Origin: Propionibacteriaceae bacterium
Lineage (GTDB): Bacteria; Actinomycetota; Actinomycetes; Propionibacteriales; Propionibacteriaceae
Reading direction: 5' to 3'
Assembly: GCA_027346035.1 (NCBI GenBank)
Contig: DAIESZ010000129.1
Coordinates: forward strand, 1-8,382
DNA: 8,382 bases
Each line of letters starts with the position of its first letter. Position 1 is the stretch's first letter. Of this stretch, positions 1 through 6,072 are shown one piece after another. The position numbers were made by a program, and so were the translations under genes. The notes beneath the pieces are model-generated. The model worked only from the letters and a program-made list of their open reading frames with translations, was not told where the DNA came from and did not search any database.

Positions 1-45
1 GAACGGCCGGCGTCCGAACGGCCGGCGTCCGAACGGGCGGCGATC
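1..45. repeat. 15-bp tandem repeat, three units
   Basis: Two identical units GAACGGCCGGCGTCC (1-15 and 16-30) are followed by a variant GAACGGGCGGCGATC (31-45). The first 15 bases of the following 50-bp unit (46-60, GAACGGCTGGCGAGC) are a fourth variant, so the 15-bp array grades into the 50-bp array. It begins at the window edge and may extend to the left. Function is unknown. Confidence 0.85.
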
Positions 46-184
46 GAACGGCTGGCGAGCTCTGCTCCGGCTGGCGAAAACGACGGTGGGCGTCCGAACG
101 GCTGGCGATCTCTGCTCCGGCTGGCGAAAACGACGGTGGACGTCCGAACGGCTGGCGATCTCCGCTCCGGCTGGCGAAACGACA
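46..184. repeat. 50-bp tandem repeat, about 2.8 units
   Basis: Units start at 46, 96 and 146, each with GAACGGCTGGCGA; the third breaks down near 180. Each unit holds two GCTGGCG cores (51-57 and 70-76; 101-107 and 120-126; 151-157 and 170-176), spaced 19 bp within a unit and 31 bp between units. A 50-bp period is not a multiple of three and all three forward frames stay open, so the open frames here reflect composition rather than coding. There are no unique spacers, so this is not a CRISPR array. Confidence 0.88.
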
Positions 185-197
185 CCGAATCAGCAGC

Positions 198-260
198 GAT
201 CGCCAGCAACTCGGCAGAGATCGCCAGCAGCACCGTCGAGAACGCCAGCCGCAGGGCCGC
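198..260. repeat. 21-bp repeat, three units, inverted relative to the 50-bp array
   Basis: Units start at 198, 219 and 240 with GATCGCCAGC, GATCGCCAGC and GAACGCCAGC. The shared core CGCCAGC (201-207, 222-228, 243-249) is the reverse complement of the GCTGGCG core of the 50-bp units. The 13 bases at 216-228 are an exact reverse complement of 101-113. The core therefore switches orientation at about 188. A 21-bp period places all three cores on one face of the helix. Confidence 0.8.
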
Positions 261-317
261 AGCGGCGCCCCTCAACCGATGCGAGCACTCTGGTCCGGTC
301 AACAATCGTCCGCCACA

Positions 318-405
318 CCGGCACGACCGCACGACGGAAGCCGGCACGACCGCACGACCGCAACCGGCACGACCGCAACCGGCACGACCGACGACCGCAC
401 GACGG
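318..405. repeat. Short repeat array built on CCGGCACGACCG
   Basis: Copies of CCGGCACGACC begin at 318, 341, 364 and 379, at intervals of 23, 23 and 15 bp, with internal echoes of CGCACGAC. The array is distinct in sequence from 1-260 but also uses a 15-bp step. Its open frames are low-complexity (Arg, Thr, Pro, His) and look like no known protein. Function is unknown. Confidence 0.75.
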
Positions 406-518
406 CGAGTTGCCGGGAGCCGACGCGCCCCCGGCGCGACACCACCAGCACCGCACCACCGGCACCCAAGTAGCAGCGGAGACGGCGACCGGGGTCTACC
501 GCACGAGGGGCGGAGAGT

Positions 519-530
519 TACACCGGTGTA
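519..530. promoter_or_regulatory. Perfect 12-bp palindrome TACACCGGTGTA
   Basis: TACACCGGTGTA is its own reverse complement and lies one base before the TTTTCCCCA DnaA-like box. A dimeric regulator could bind it, but no gene start lies close by, so the role is unknown. Confidence 0.4.
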
Positions 531-531
531 G

Positions 532-563
532 TTTTCCCCACGGCGTGCACAGCCTGTGGATAA
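532..563. promoter_or_regulatory. Pair of oppositely oriented DnaA-box-like sites
   Basis: On the minus strand 563-555 reads TTATCCACA, a perfect match to the DnaA-box consensus TTWTNCACA. On the plus strand 532-540 reads TTTTCCCCA, one mismatch from the consensus. The two face each other across 14 bp. No dnaA, dnaN, rpmH or AT-rich unwinding region is visible, so there is no support for calling this oriC. It could be a DnaA-binding regulatory site or coincidence. Confidence 0.4.
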
Positions 564-591
564 CTGCCCCGCGTCCGGCCCAGTGATTCCG

Positions 592-607
592 CGGCCCGGA
601 CGGGCCG
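592..607. other. Short GC hairpin
   Basis: CGGCCC (592-597) and GGGCCG (602-607) can pair across a GGAC loop. There is no following T-run, so it is not a clear intrinsic terminator. In DNA this GC-rich it may be chance. Confidence 0.2.
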
Positions 608-746
608 TCAGCGGGGGCCACGTGGATGGATCCCGGCCCGGCCTGGCTCTGCCCCGAGCGTGCGGCCTCCCCGGCGTCCGGGCCCCGGCCCTGATCCCCC
701 GAACCAGCAACGACGCCGGGCACGAGCTGGGAATGCGTCCATGAAC

Positions 747-776
747 TTGACAATCATTCTCATCAATAACGAGAAT
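747..776 (+). promoter_or_regulatory. znu operon promoter, leaderless type
   Basis: A perfect -35 TTGACA (747-752) is followed after 18 bp by a -10-like GAGAAT (771-776, 4 of 6 matches to TATAAT). Transcription would start about 7 nt downstream, at or next to the A of the ATG at 784. No Shine-Dalgarno sequence precedes this ATG, so a leaderless mRNA, common in actinobacteria, is the best reading. Both elements lie inside Zur-type operators. The start site is inferred from spacing. Confidence 0.6.
748..762 (+). promoter_or_regulatory. Zur-type operator 1
   Basis: TGACAATCATTCTCA is a palindrome about C755 (6 of 7 symmetric pairs). It matches the actinobacterial Zur-box pattern as I know it, TGAAAATCATTTTCA, at 13 of 15 positions. 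It overlaps the -35 element, so bound Zur should block RNA polymerase. The zur gene at the end of this operon makes Zur the natural ligand. Confidence 0.75.
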
Positions 777-784
777 CGTTCTCA
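770..784 (+). promoter_or_regulatory. Zur-type operator 2, over the -10 and the start codon
   Basis: CGAGAATCGTTCTCA contains a GAGAA-TCG-TTCTC inverted repeat and matches the Zur pattern at 11 of 15 positions. It is centred 22 bp, two helical turns, after operator 1. Bases 749-766 and 771-788 form an 18-base direct repeat with four mismatches. The site includes the -10 hexamer and the A of the znuA ATG. The weaker match may reflect its need to serve as promoter and coding sequence too. Confidence 0.65.
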
Positions 785-1680
785 TGAAGAAGCTGCTGTG
801 GGCGGTTCCCCTCACCGTCGTGTCGCTGGTCCTCGCCGGATGCGGCACCTCGCCGAGCTCCGGCTCCGCGTCCGTGCGCGCCGTCGGCGAGCTCTACCCG
901 CTCTCGTGGGTCATCGGGCAGGTGGGCGGCGACCGCGTGGCGGTCGACACGCTCGTTCCCGCCGGAGCGGAGGCGCACGGCTACGAACTGTCGCCGCAGC
1001 AGGTCACCACCCTCGGCCGGAGCGACCTGGTCGTCTACGTCCGCACGCTGGCCGCCGCGGTCGACGACGGCGTCAAGGCCGCGCCCCCCAAGGCCTCGAT
1101 CGACGTCGCGAGCCTGATCACGACTCGCCCGGCCGTCGACGGAGCCGCCAGCCAGGCGACCGCGGGGGGCATCGACCCGCATGTGTGGCTCGACCCGGCC
1201 AACCTGGTGAAGCTCGCGGACGCCGTCGCCGCCCGGCTGGGCACTCTCGACCCCGCGGGCAAGGACACCTACACGGCCAATGCCGCGACGCTGGACGGCC
1301 GGCTCGAGAAACTGGACAGCGACTACCGATCCGGGCTCGCCCACTGCACCTCTCGCACCCTCGTCGTCACCCACCCCGCATTCGGATACCTCGCGGACCA
1401 GTACCAGCTGAAGCAGGTCGGCGTGTCCGGGGTCGACGAGGACACCGAGCCGTCACCGGCGCGGATCGTCGAGGTCGAGAAGATCGCGGCCGCCGAGAGG
1501 GTGCCCACGATCTTCTCCGCGGATACCTCGAACGCGAAGATCGCCGACGTCATCGCCGGTTCCCTCAACCTCAAGACGGCAGAGCTGTCGGTGATCCTCG
1601 GCGCACCCTCCGGCGGCGACTACATCTCCGCCGCCGAACGCAACCTCACCACCCTGCGCGACGGGCTGGGATGCTCGTGA
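784..1680 (+). CDS. znuA: Zinc ABC transporter substrate-binding lipoprotein
   Basis: This 298-residue protein is a cluster A-I (ZnuA/TroA) metal-binding lipoprotein that captures zinc outside the membrane and delivers it to the permease encoded downstream. Residues 4-20 form a lipoprotein signal with lipobox L-A-G-C, Cys20 being the lipidated residue. Three family His ligands are visible: His65 (HGYELSP), His133 (DPHVWLDP) and His197 (HPAFGYLA). Cys188 and Cys297 could form a disulfide. Two features are odd. There is no His-rich loop before His133, and the C-terminal segment that usually reads LDP reads LSV (268-270), so the usual acidic fourth ligand seems to be Ser269. The ATG at 784 is the only sensible start, as the lipobox sits at the normal distance, and it appears leaderless. 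Zinc specificity is inferred from the all-His site, the operators and the linked zur gene. Confidence 0.9.
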   Translation: MKKLLWAVPLTVVSLVLAGCGTSPSSGSASVRAVGELYPLSWVIGQVGGDRVAVDTLVPAGAEAHGYELSPQQVTTLGRSDLVVYVRTLAAAVDDGVKAAPPKASIDVASLITTRPAVDGAASQATAGGIDPHVWLDPANLVKLADAVAARLGTLDPAGKDTYTANAATLDGRLEKLDSDYRSGLAHCTSRTLVVTHPAFGYLADQYQLKQVGVSGVDEDTEPSPARIVEVEKIAAAERVPTIFSADTSNAKIADVIAGSLNLKTAELSVILGAPSGGDYISAAERNLTTLRDGLGCS

Positions 1681-1724
1681 CCGCGGTCGGCCGATCCCCC
1701 GACTCACCATGGAAGGCTGAACTC

Positions 1725-2504
1725 ATGACCACCACCGAGCCGGTGCTGCGCACGGAGGCGATCGACGTCGTGCTCGGCGGGCTGCGCATCCTCCACGGTG
1801 TCTCGTTCCAGGTGCAGCCCGGTGAGGTCGTCGCCCTGCTCGGCGCGAACGGATCCGGCAAGTCCACGCTGGTGCGGGCCTCGCTCGGGATCATCCCCGT
1901 TGCCGCCGGCCGAGTCCGACTGTTCGGGGAACCCCTCGGACGCGCCACGCCGTGGCCGCGCATCGGCTACGTGCCGCAACGCAAACCCGCCCATACCGGC
2001 GTCCCGGCCACCGCCCTCGAGGTGGTGCGCGCCGGGCTGCTGTCGCCCGGGCACTGGCGCCGCGCCTCACCCGAGCGCGCCATGGCCGCCCTCGAGCGGA
2101 TGGGCATGGCCGACCGGGCCCGCCAGCCGGTGCAGGAGATGTCCGGAGGCCAGCACCAGCGGGTGTTGATCGCCCGGGCGCTGGTGCGCGAGCCCGACCT
2201 GCTGCTGCTCGACGAGCCGACGACCGGGATCGACCTCGGCACGATCGACGCCTTCGTCGATGCGATCGACGCGATGCGCCGCACAGGTACCGCCGTCGTG
2301 GCCGTGCTGCACGAGACCGAGGCATTCCAAGCCATGCTCGACCGGGCCGTCGTGCTGCGGCACGGTCGGGTGGTTCACGACGGGCCACCGCCGCCGGCGC
2401 GCACCGAGCACGCCGGCCCCTTCCACGAGCACACGCATGGGCACCCGGCACCCGAGGAGACGACCGGCGCACTCGAGTTCGACCTGATCGGAGACGACGA
2501 ATGA
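1725..2504 (+). CDS. znuC: Zinc ABC transporter ATP-binding protein with His-rich tail
   Basis: This 259-residue protein is the nucleotide-binding subunit that powers zinc import. Motifs run in order: Walker A GANGSGKST (40-48), Q-loop Gln85 (YVPQ), signature MSGGQ (139-143), Walker B LLLLDEP (159-165) and H-loop His196 (VLHE). The reading frame stays open upstream to 660, but the start is ATG 1725, preceded by GGAAGG (1711-1716) 8 nt away; upstream sequence in this frame overlaps znuA and resembles no protein. After the ABC domain a tail of about 40 residues carries HEHTHGH (234-240) plus His229, a likely metal-binding segment. Its stop overlaps the znuB start as ATGA, which suggests translational coupling. 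It lies 44 bp after znuA. Confidence 0.92.
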   Translation: MTTTEPVLRTEAIDVVLGGLRILHGVSFQVQPGEVVALLGANGSGKSTLVRASLGIIPVAAGRVRLFGEPLGRATPWPRIGYVPQRKPAHTGVPATALEVVRAGLLSPGHWRRASPERAMAALERMGMADRARQPVQEMSGGQHQRVLIARALVREPDLLLLDEPTTGIDLGTIDAFVDAIDAMRRTGTAVVAVLHETEAFQAMLDRAVVLRHGRVVHDGPPPPARTEHAGPFHEHTHGHPAPEETTGALEFDLIGDDE

Positions 2505-3397
2505 TCGACCTGCTGAGTTCTCCTCTCATGCAGCGGGCCCTGCTGGCTGCTCTTCTCGTCGGCGCCACGGCCCCCATCGTCGGCACCTACCTCGTGCAGC
2601 GGCGGCTCGCGCTGCTCGGGGACGGGATCGGGCACATCGCCCTCACCGGCGTCGCCGCCGGCTGGTTGGCCGGAAGCCTCGCCGGGCTGAGCACTCCCGA
2701 ATCGCTGGCCCTGCCGGGGGCGGTGGTCGTGTCGGTGCTCGGGGCGGTCGGCATCGAGTGGGTGCGGGCCCGCGGCCGGATCACCGGCGACGTCGCGATG
2801 GCCATCCTGTTCTACGGGGGCATCGCGGGCGGCGTCCTGCTGATCAAGATCGCCGGGGGCACCAGTGCCAACCTGATGAACTACCTGTTCGGGTCGATCG
2901 CCACCGTGTCGGGTGCGGACCTGCTGTGGACCGCCGCCCTCAGCGGTCTCGTGCTGCTCGTCGGGCTCGGCCTGCGTCCGCTGCTGTTCGCGGTGAGCCA
3001 CGACGAGGAGTTCGCCCGGGCCAGCGGGCTGCCCGTGCAACTCCTCACCTCGACTCTGGCGGCGCTGGCCGCGCTCACCGTCACCGTATCGATGCGGGTC
3101 GTCGGGCTGCTGCTGGTGTCGGCGCTGATGATCGTGCCCGTCGCAACCGCGCAGGTGGTCACCCGCTCGTTCTCCCGCACGATGGCACTGGCCAGCCTCA
3201 TCGGTGCCGTGGTGAGCGTCGTCGGGCTCGGGGTCACCTACTGGTACGACCTCCCGCCGGGCGCGACGATCGTCGTGCTCGCGATCGCTCTCTACGCGGT
3301 GACCACCACCGTGCAGCAGCGGCGCCGCCGCCCCGACCCGACCGCCGACCCGCACCCGGATCTCCGGGACGACGTCCGCCTGGCGGGTGAGGCGTGA
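2501..3397 (+). CDS. znuB: Zinc ABC transporter permease, ABC-3 family
   Basis: This 298-residue integral membrane protein of the ABC-3 (ZnuB/MntB/TroC) family forms the zinc channel with ZnuC and receives zinc from ZnuA. About eight hydrophobic segments are visible, roughly at 11-31, 44-62, 70-88, 98-117, 140-165, 183-197, 199-219, 228-247 and 253-271, some of which may pair as one helix. Family marks include LGDGIGHIALTGVAAG (39-54) and the cytoplasmic loop DEEFARASGLPVQ (168-180) that should contact the ATPase, followed by the conserved segment with MRVVGLLLVSALMIVP (198-213). The C-terminus is a charged, Arg-rich tail. The start ATG 2501 overlaps the znuC stop and has GGAG 7 nt upstream. 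The stop TGA (3395-3397) overlaps the zur start. Confidence 0.92.
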   Translation: MIDLLSSPLMQRALLAALLVGATAPIVGTYLVQRRLALLGDGIGHIALTGVAAGWLAGSLAGLSTPESLALPGAVVVSVLGAVGIEWVRARGRITGDVAMAILFYGGIAGGVLLIKIAGGTSANLMNYLFGSIATVSGADLLWTAALSGLVLLVGLGLRPLLFAVSHDEEFARASGLPVQLLTSTLAALAALTVTVSMRVVGLLLVSALMIVPVATAQVVTRSFSRTMALASLIGAVVSVVGLGVTYWYDLPPGATIVVLAIALYAVTTTVQQRRRRPDPTADPHPDLRDDVRLAGEA

Positions 3398-3810
3398 TGG
3401 TGCGCCAGACGCGGCAACGCGCCGCCGTCGCCGACGCCCTTGCCGGGCTCGACGACTTCCGCTCCGCGCAACAGATCCACGACCTGCTGCGCGGGGACGG
3501 GATCGAGATCGGCCTCGCGACCGTCTATCGCACCCTCGCGATGCTCGCCTCCGAGGGTGTCGTCGACTCGATCCGCACACCCGACGGCGAGCAGGTCTAC
3601 CGGCGCTGCGCCGTCACGGGCCACCACCACCACCTCGTCTGCCGGGTGTGCGGGCGGGCGGTCGAGATCGATGGGCCGGGCGTCGAGACCTGGGCCGGCC
3701 GGGTGGCCGCCGAGCAGGGGTTCAGCGACGTCGAGCACACGCTCGAACTCACCGGGGTGTGCGCCCAGTGTCGCGGCGCCGATTCCGGGCTCAGCCCAGC
3801 GCCGAAGTGA
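3397..3810 (+). CDS. zur: Zinc-responsive Fur-family repressor Zur
   Basis: This 137-residue Fur-family regulator should bind zinc and repress its own operon through the operators at 748-784. The N-terminal winged helix includes the recognition segment GLATVYRTLAML. The dimerisation half has two C-x2-C pairs, CRVC and CAQC, which hold structural zinc. The segment DGEQVYRRC followed by four His before the first Cys pair resembles the regulatory zinc sites of Streptomyces Zur, which favours Zur over Fur or PerR. ATG 3397 shares its A with the znuB stop (TGATG), with GGTGAGG just upstream; GTG 3394 is an alternative adding one residue. Translation is probably coupled to znuB. The last 20 bp overlap the end of metZ on the other strand. 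Confidence 0.9.
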   Translation: MVRQTRQRAAVADALAGLDDFRSAQQIHDLLRGDGIEIGLATVYRTLAMLASEGVVDSIRTPDGEQVYRRCAVTGHHHHLVCRVCGRAVEIDGPGVETWAGRVAAEQGFSDVEHTLELTGVCAQCRGADSGLSPAPK

Positions 3811-4954
3811 CGTCCGCGATGAGGTCATCGGCGTCCTCAAGGCCGATCGACAGCCGCACGGTGCCGTCGGTGATGCCGACCCGCGCACGGGCCTCGGCCC
3901 CGATGCGATAGTGGGTTGTGCTCGCCGGATGGGTGACCAGTGACTTGGTGTCACCGAAATTGTTCGAGATGTCGAAGGCGCGCAGCGCGTTGATCGCCGT
4001 GAATGCCTCGGCGCGTCCCCCGTCGATCGCGAACGTCACGATCGTGCCGCCGGAGCTCATCTGCCGCCGGGCCAGGTCGTACTGCGGGTGCGACTCGAGA
4101 AACGGATAGCGCACCCAGGCGACCCGCGGGTGCTCCTCGAGGCTGCGGGCCACCGCCAGGGCTGTCGAACTCGCGTGCGCCACCCGAAGCCGCAGCGTCT
4201 CGAGTCCCTTGAGCGCCACCCATGCGGTGAACGGGCTCATCGTGGGTCCGGTGTTGCGGACGAACGTCTTGATCGGCCCGTTGATCAGATCCGCCGGCCC
4301 GAGGATCGCCCCTCCGAGGGTTCGTCCCTGGCCGTCGATGTGCTTGGTGGTCGAGTAGACCACGACATCGACACCCAGCCCGGTGGGGGTTTGCACCGCC
4401 GGGCTCGCCATCGCGTTGTCGGCGATGACGAGAGCTCCGGCCGCGTGCGCCAGGTCACAGACCGCGGCGATGTCGACGATCTCCTGCATCGGGTTCGACG
4501 GCGACTCGAAGAACACCGCGTTCGCCGGAGTCTGCAGGGCGACACGCCACTGCTCGATATCGGTGCCGTCGACGAAGTCGGTGACGATGCCGAACCGGGG
4601 CAGGATGTCGGAGAGCACCGAGTAGCACGAGCCGAACAGGTTCCGGCTGGCCACCACCCGGTCACCCTGGCCGAGCAGCGCCACGAGGACGCCGAACACG
4701 CCGGCCATGCCGCTGGCCACCGGGAAGCAGGCCTCGGCACCCTCGATGTCGGCGAGACGCTCCGCGAACGCGGTGACGGTCGGGTTGGTGAACCGCGAGT
4801 AGGTGTAGCGCTCGACGCTGCCGTCGAAGGCGGCCGCGGCGTCCTCGGCCCGGTCATAGACGTAGCCGGAGGTGAGGAACAGGGCCTCCGACGTCTCCTG
4901 GAACTGGCTGCGCTCGACGCCGATCCGCACCGCGCGGGTGTCGCGGCCGGTCAT
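3791..4954 (-). CDS. metZ: O-succinylhomoserine sulfhydrylase
   Basis: This 387-residue PLP enzyme of the Cys/Met metabolism family most likely makes homocysteine from O-succinylhomoserine and sulfide, a direct route to methionine in the cytoplasm. Residues 15-35 (RSQFQETSEALFLTSGYVYD) and the YSRFTNPTV segment (52-60) closely resemble mycobacterial MetZ. The PLP lysine is Lys204 in STTKHIDG, and Asp179 (IADN) should bind the pyridine nitrogen. The SGMAGVF and SNPMQEIVD segments are intact and the length is normal. The start ATG 4954 overlaps the stop of the upstream DUF1737 gene as ATGA. Cystathionine gamma-synthase or an O-acetylhomoserine enzyme are close relatives, so the exact substrate rests on family resemblance. 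The end overlaps zur convergently by 20 bp. Confidence 0.88.
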   Translation of the reverse strand: MTGRDTRAVRIGVERSQFQETSEALFLTSGYVYDRAEDAAAAFDGSVERYTYSRFTNPTVTAFAERLADIEGAEACFPVASGMAGVFGVLVALLGQGDRVVASRNLFGSCYSVLSDILPRFGIVTDFVDGTDIEQWRVALQTPANAVFFESPSNPMQEIVDIAAVCDLAHAAGALVIADNAMASPAVQTPTGLGVDVVVYSTTKHIDGQGRTLGGAILGPADLINGPIKTFVRNTGPTMSPFTAWVALKGLETLRLRVAHASSTALAVARSLEEHPRVAWVRYPFLESHPQYDLARRQMSSGGTIVTFAIDGGRAEAFTAINALRAFDISNNFGDTKSLVTHPASTTHYRIGAEARARVGITDGTVRLSIGLEDADDLIADVTSALG

Positions 4955-5130
4955 CGGCCGACCCCGGGCAGCACCACGGCCTGGGCGGTGACGACCTTCT
5001 CGCCGTCGAAGGTGACGGCGGGCGAGCCGTGCAGGACGTATCCGTCGGCGATCGCCGCGCTCACCCTCTCGCAGAAGGCACGATCGTCGGTGCCGGTGAG
5101 CAGTCGGTAGGGCAGGCGTTCGTCGGGCAT
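4951..5130 (-). CDS. Small DUF1737-domain protein
   Basis: This 59-residue protein resembles the DUF1737 family, small domains of unknown function. Recognisable parts are YRLLTGTDDRAFCERVSAAI (8-27), the core YVLHGSP (31-37) and the end AQAVVLPG (49-56). There is no signal peptide or membrane segment, so it is probably cytoplasmic. The frame stays open upstream to 5184, but ATG 5130 is chosen because the strong ribosome site GGAGGAGG lies directly before it and the conserved region begins at once. Its stop overlaps the metZ start as ATGA, so the two should be made together. A link to sulfur or methionine metabolism is inference from position only; no function is established. Confidence 0.8.
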   Translation of the reverse strand: MPDERLPYRLLTGTDDRAFCERVSAAIADGYVLHGSPAVTFDGEKVVTAQAVVLPGVGR

Positions 5131-5155
5131 GGGTCCTCCTCCGGTGGATGCCGAA

Positions 5156-5161
5156 AGGCTA
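5156..5161 (-). promoter_or_regulatory. Possible -10 for the DUF1737-metZ operon
   Basis: On the minus strand TAGCCT fits the actinobacterial TANNNT -10 pattern and lies 25 nt before ATG 5130, leaving a leader of about 19 nt that includes GGAGGAGG. No good -35 is visible. The 108-bp gap to nei shows no obvious terminator. Confidence 0.3.
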
Positions 5162-5238
5162 GGCGCCGCACTGCACGCGCGCACGCCCGTTCGCCGTGGT
5201 GGACGCCGCAGACGATTCGGGCGACGTTCCGTCGCGGG

Positions 5239-6066
5239 CTACGGGGTGCCGGATCGCGGGGCAGGATCCTCGGGCGCCACCAGCGGCTGGCAGCGCGGGC
5301 AGTGGTGGAGCGTGCGCCGGGCCCGCGGCTCACCCACCTCGCCCACGGCAACCGGCGTCCCGCAGCGGGGACAGGGCCGGCCCGGCCGCCCGTAGATGTA
5401 CAGCGGACGGCGCGGGTTGCCGGTCGAGACCGACTCGCGGTGGGCGAGGGAACCGGTCAGCAGGCGGTGGGCCCGGGCGGCGATCGCGCCGAGCGTCCCG
5501 GCGTCCAACGCGCCGACGGGCGTCCACGGGGAGACGCGTTCGAGGAAGCAGATCTCGGCGCACCACATCGTGCCGATCCCCGCGAGATTCGTCTGGTCGA
5601 GCAGCGCCGCCCCGAGGGGGCGGCCGAGGTCTCGGAGCAGGTTGGCGACCGCCCGATCGGCATCCCAGTCGGGGCCGAGCAGGTCGGGCCCGAGATGGCC
5701 GACCAGGTCGGACTCGCGGGCTGTGGGGACGAGGTCGAGCATGCCCAGCCGGCGCCCGATCGCGACCGCGCCGGCGCACCCCACGAGCGCACGAACGACA
5801 GGGTCGGCGCGGTCCCGATGGCCGAGCCTGCCAGGCGGGACGACCGCCCACCTGCCCTCCATCCGCAGATGCGAGTGCAGCGTCCAGCCGTCGTCGAGGC
5901 GATGCAGGATGTGCTTGCCCCGGGGGACAACCTCGATCGTCGTGCGGCCGCGCCTGTCGGACACCCCGAGATCGCCCCAACGCAGCTCCCAAAGACTGAT
6001 CTGCTGGCCGACAAGCGCGTCGTGCAACCGCCGCGCCGTTCGCCAGACCGCATCACCCTCGGGCAT
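5239..6066 (-). CDS. nei: Fpg/Nei family DNA glycosylase/AP lyase
   Basis: This 275-residue base-excision repair enzyme should remove oxidised bases and cut the abasic site. The mature N-terminus Pro2-Glu3 (MPEGD) provides the Schiff-base nucleophile and general acid. Lys51 (RGKHIL) matches the beta-strand lysine, and HSHLRMEG (64-71) the void-filling loop region. The helix-two-turn-helix is LLDQTNLAGIGTMWCAEICF (155-174); many Fpg proteins have Asn where Thr166 stands. A zinc finger follows, with C-x2-C at 232-235 and 256-259 and the conserved Arg251 five residues before Cys256. The pattern suits the Nei/Nei2 side more than MutM; the exact lesion range is not readable from sequence. No ribosome site precedes the ATG. 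It diverges from ppk2 across 102 bp. Confidence 0.87.
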   Translation of the reverse strand: MPEGDAVWRTARRLHDALVGQQISLWELRWGDLGVSDRRGRTTIEVVPRGKHILHRLDDGWTLHSHLRMEGRWAVVPPGRLGHRDRADPVVRALVGCAGAVAIGRRLGMLDLVPTARESDLVGHLGPDLLGPDWDADRAVANLLRDLGRPLGAALLDQTNLAGIGTMWCAEICFLERVSPWTPVGALDAGTLGAIAARAHRLLTGSLAHRESVSTGNPRRPLYIYGRPGRPCPRCGTPVAVGEVGEPRARRTLHHCPRCQPLVAPEDPAPRSGTP

Positions 6067-6072
6067 GGCATG

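Larger units (their letters stand above)
264..740. other. Gene-free stretch
   Basis: No credible gene is seen here. Open frames exist on both strands but are low-complexity, mutually overlapping, lack ribosome binding sites and do not show the strong third-position GC bias of the genes to the right. Recognisable contents are the 318-405 array, the 519-530 palindrome, the DnaA-box pair (532-563) and a short GC hairpin (592-607). The rest shows nothing I can name. Confidence 0.7.

Noticed and set aside
46..184. CRISPR array
   Set aside because: The whole 50-bp unit repeats; there are no unique spacers and no cas genes.
1..531. Frame 1 open from the left edge to 531, with ERPAS-type and IASxSxE heptad-like repeats, as the end of an upstream gene
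   Set aside because: The 50-bp period shifts the frame at each unit and third-position GC falls after about codon 20. It cannot be excluded without sequence to the left.
86..586. Long open frames of 131-166 codons in the left region
   Set aside because: All three forward frames are open at once because the 50-bp units lack stops. The products are low-complexity with no ribosome site and no strong third-position GC bias.
1..783. Chromosomal origin of replication (oriC)
   Set aside because: Only one perfect and one imperfect DnaA box are seen, with no AT-rich unwinding region and no dnaA or dnaN nearby.
660..1724. N-terminal extension of the ATPase reading frame back to 660
   Set aside because: It overlaps znuA in another frame, is Arg-rich shadow sequence, and ATG 1725 has a good ribosome site.
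2375..3580. 401-codon minus-strand frame opposite znuB and zur
   Set aside because: It is Arg/Gly/Gln-rich antisense of well-supported genes with no recognisable domain.
4088..5110. 340-codon plus-strand frame opposite metZ
   Set aside because: It is the antisense shadow of metZ, whose motifs are complete on the minus strand.
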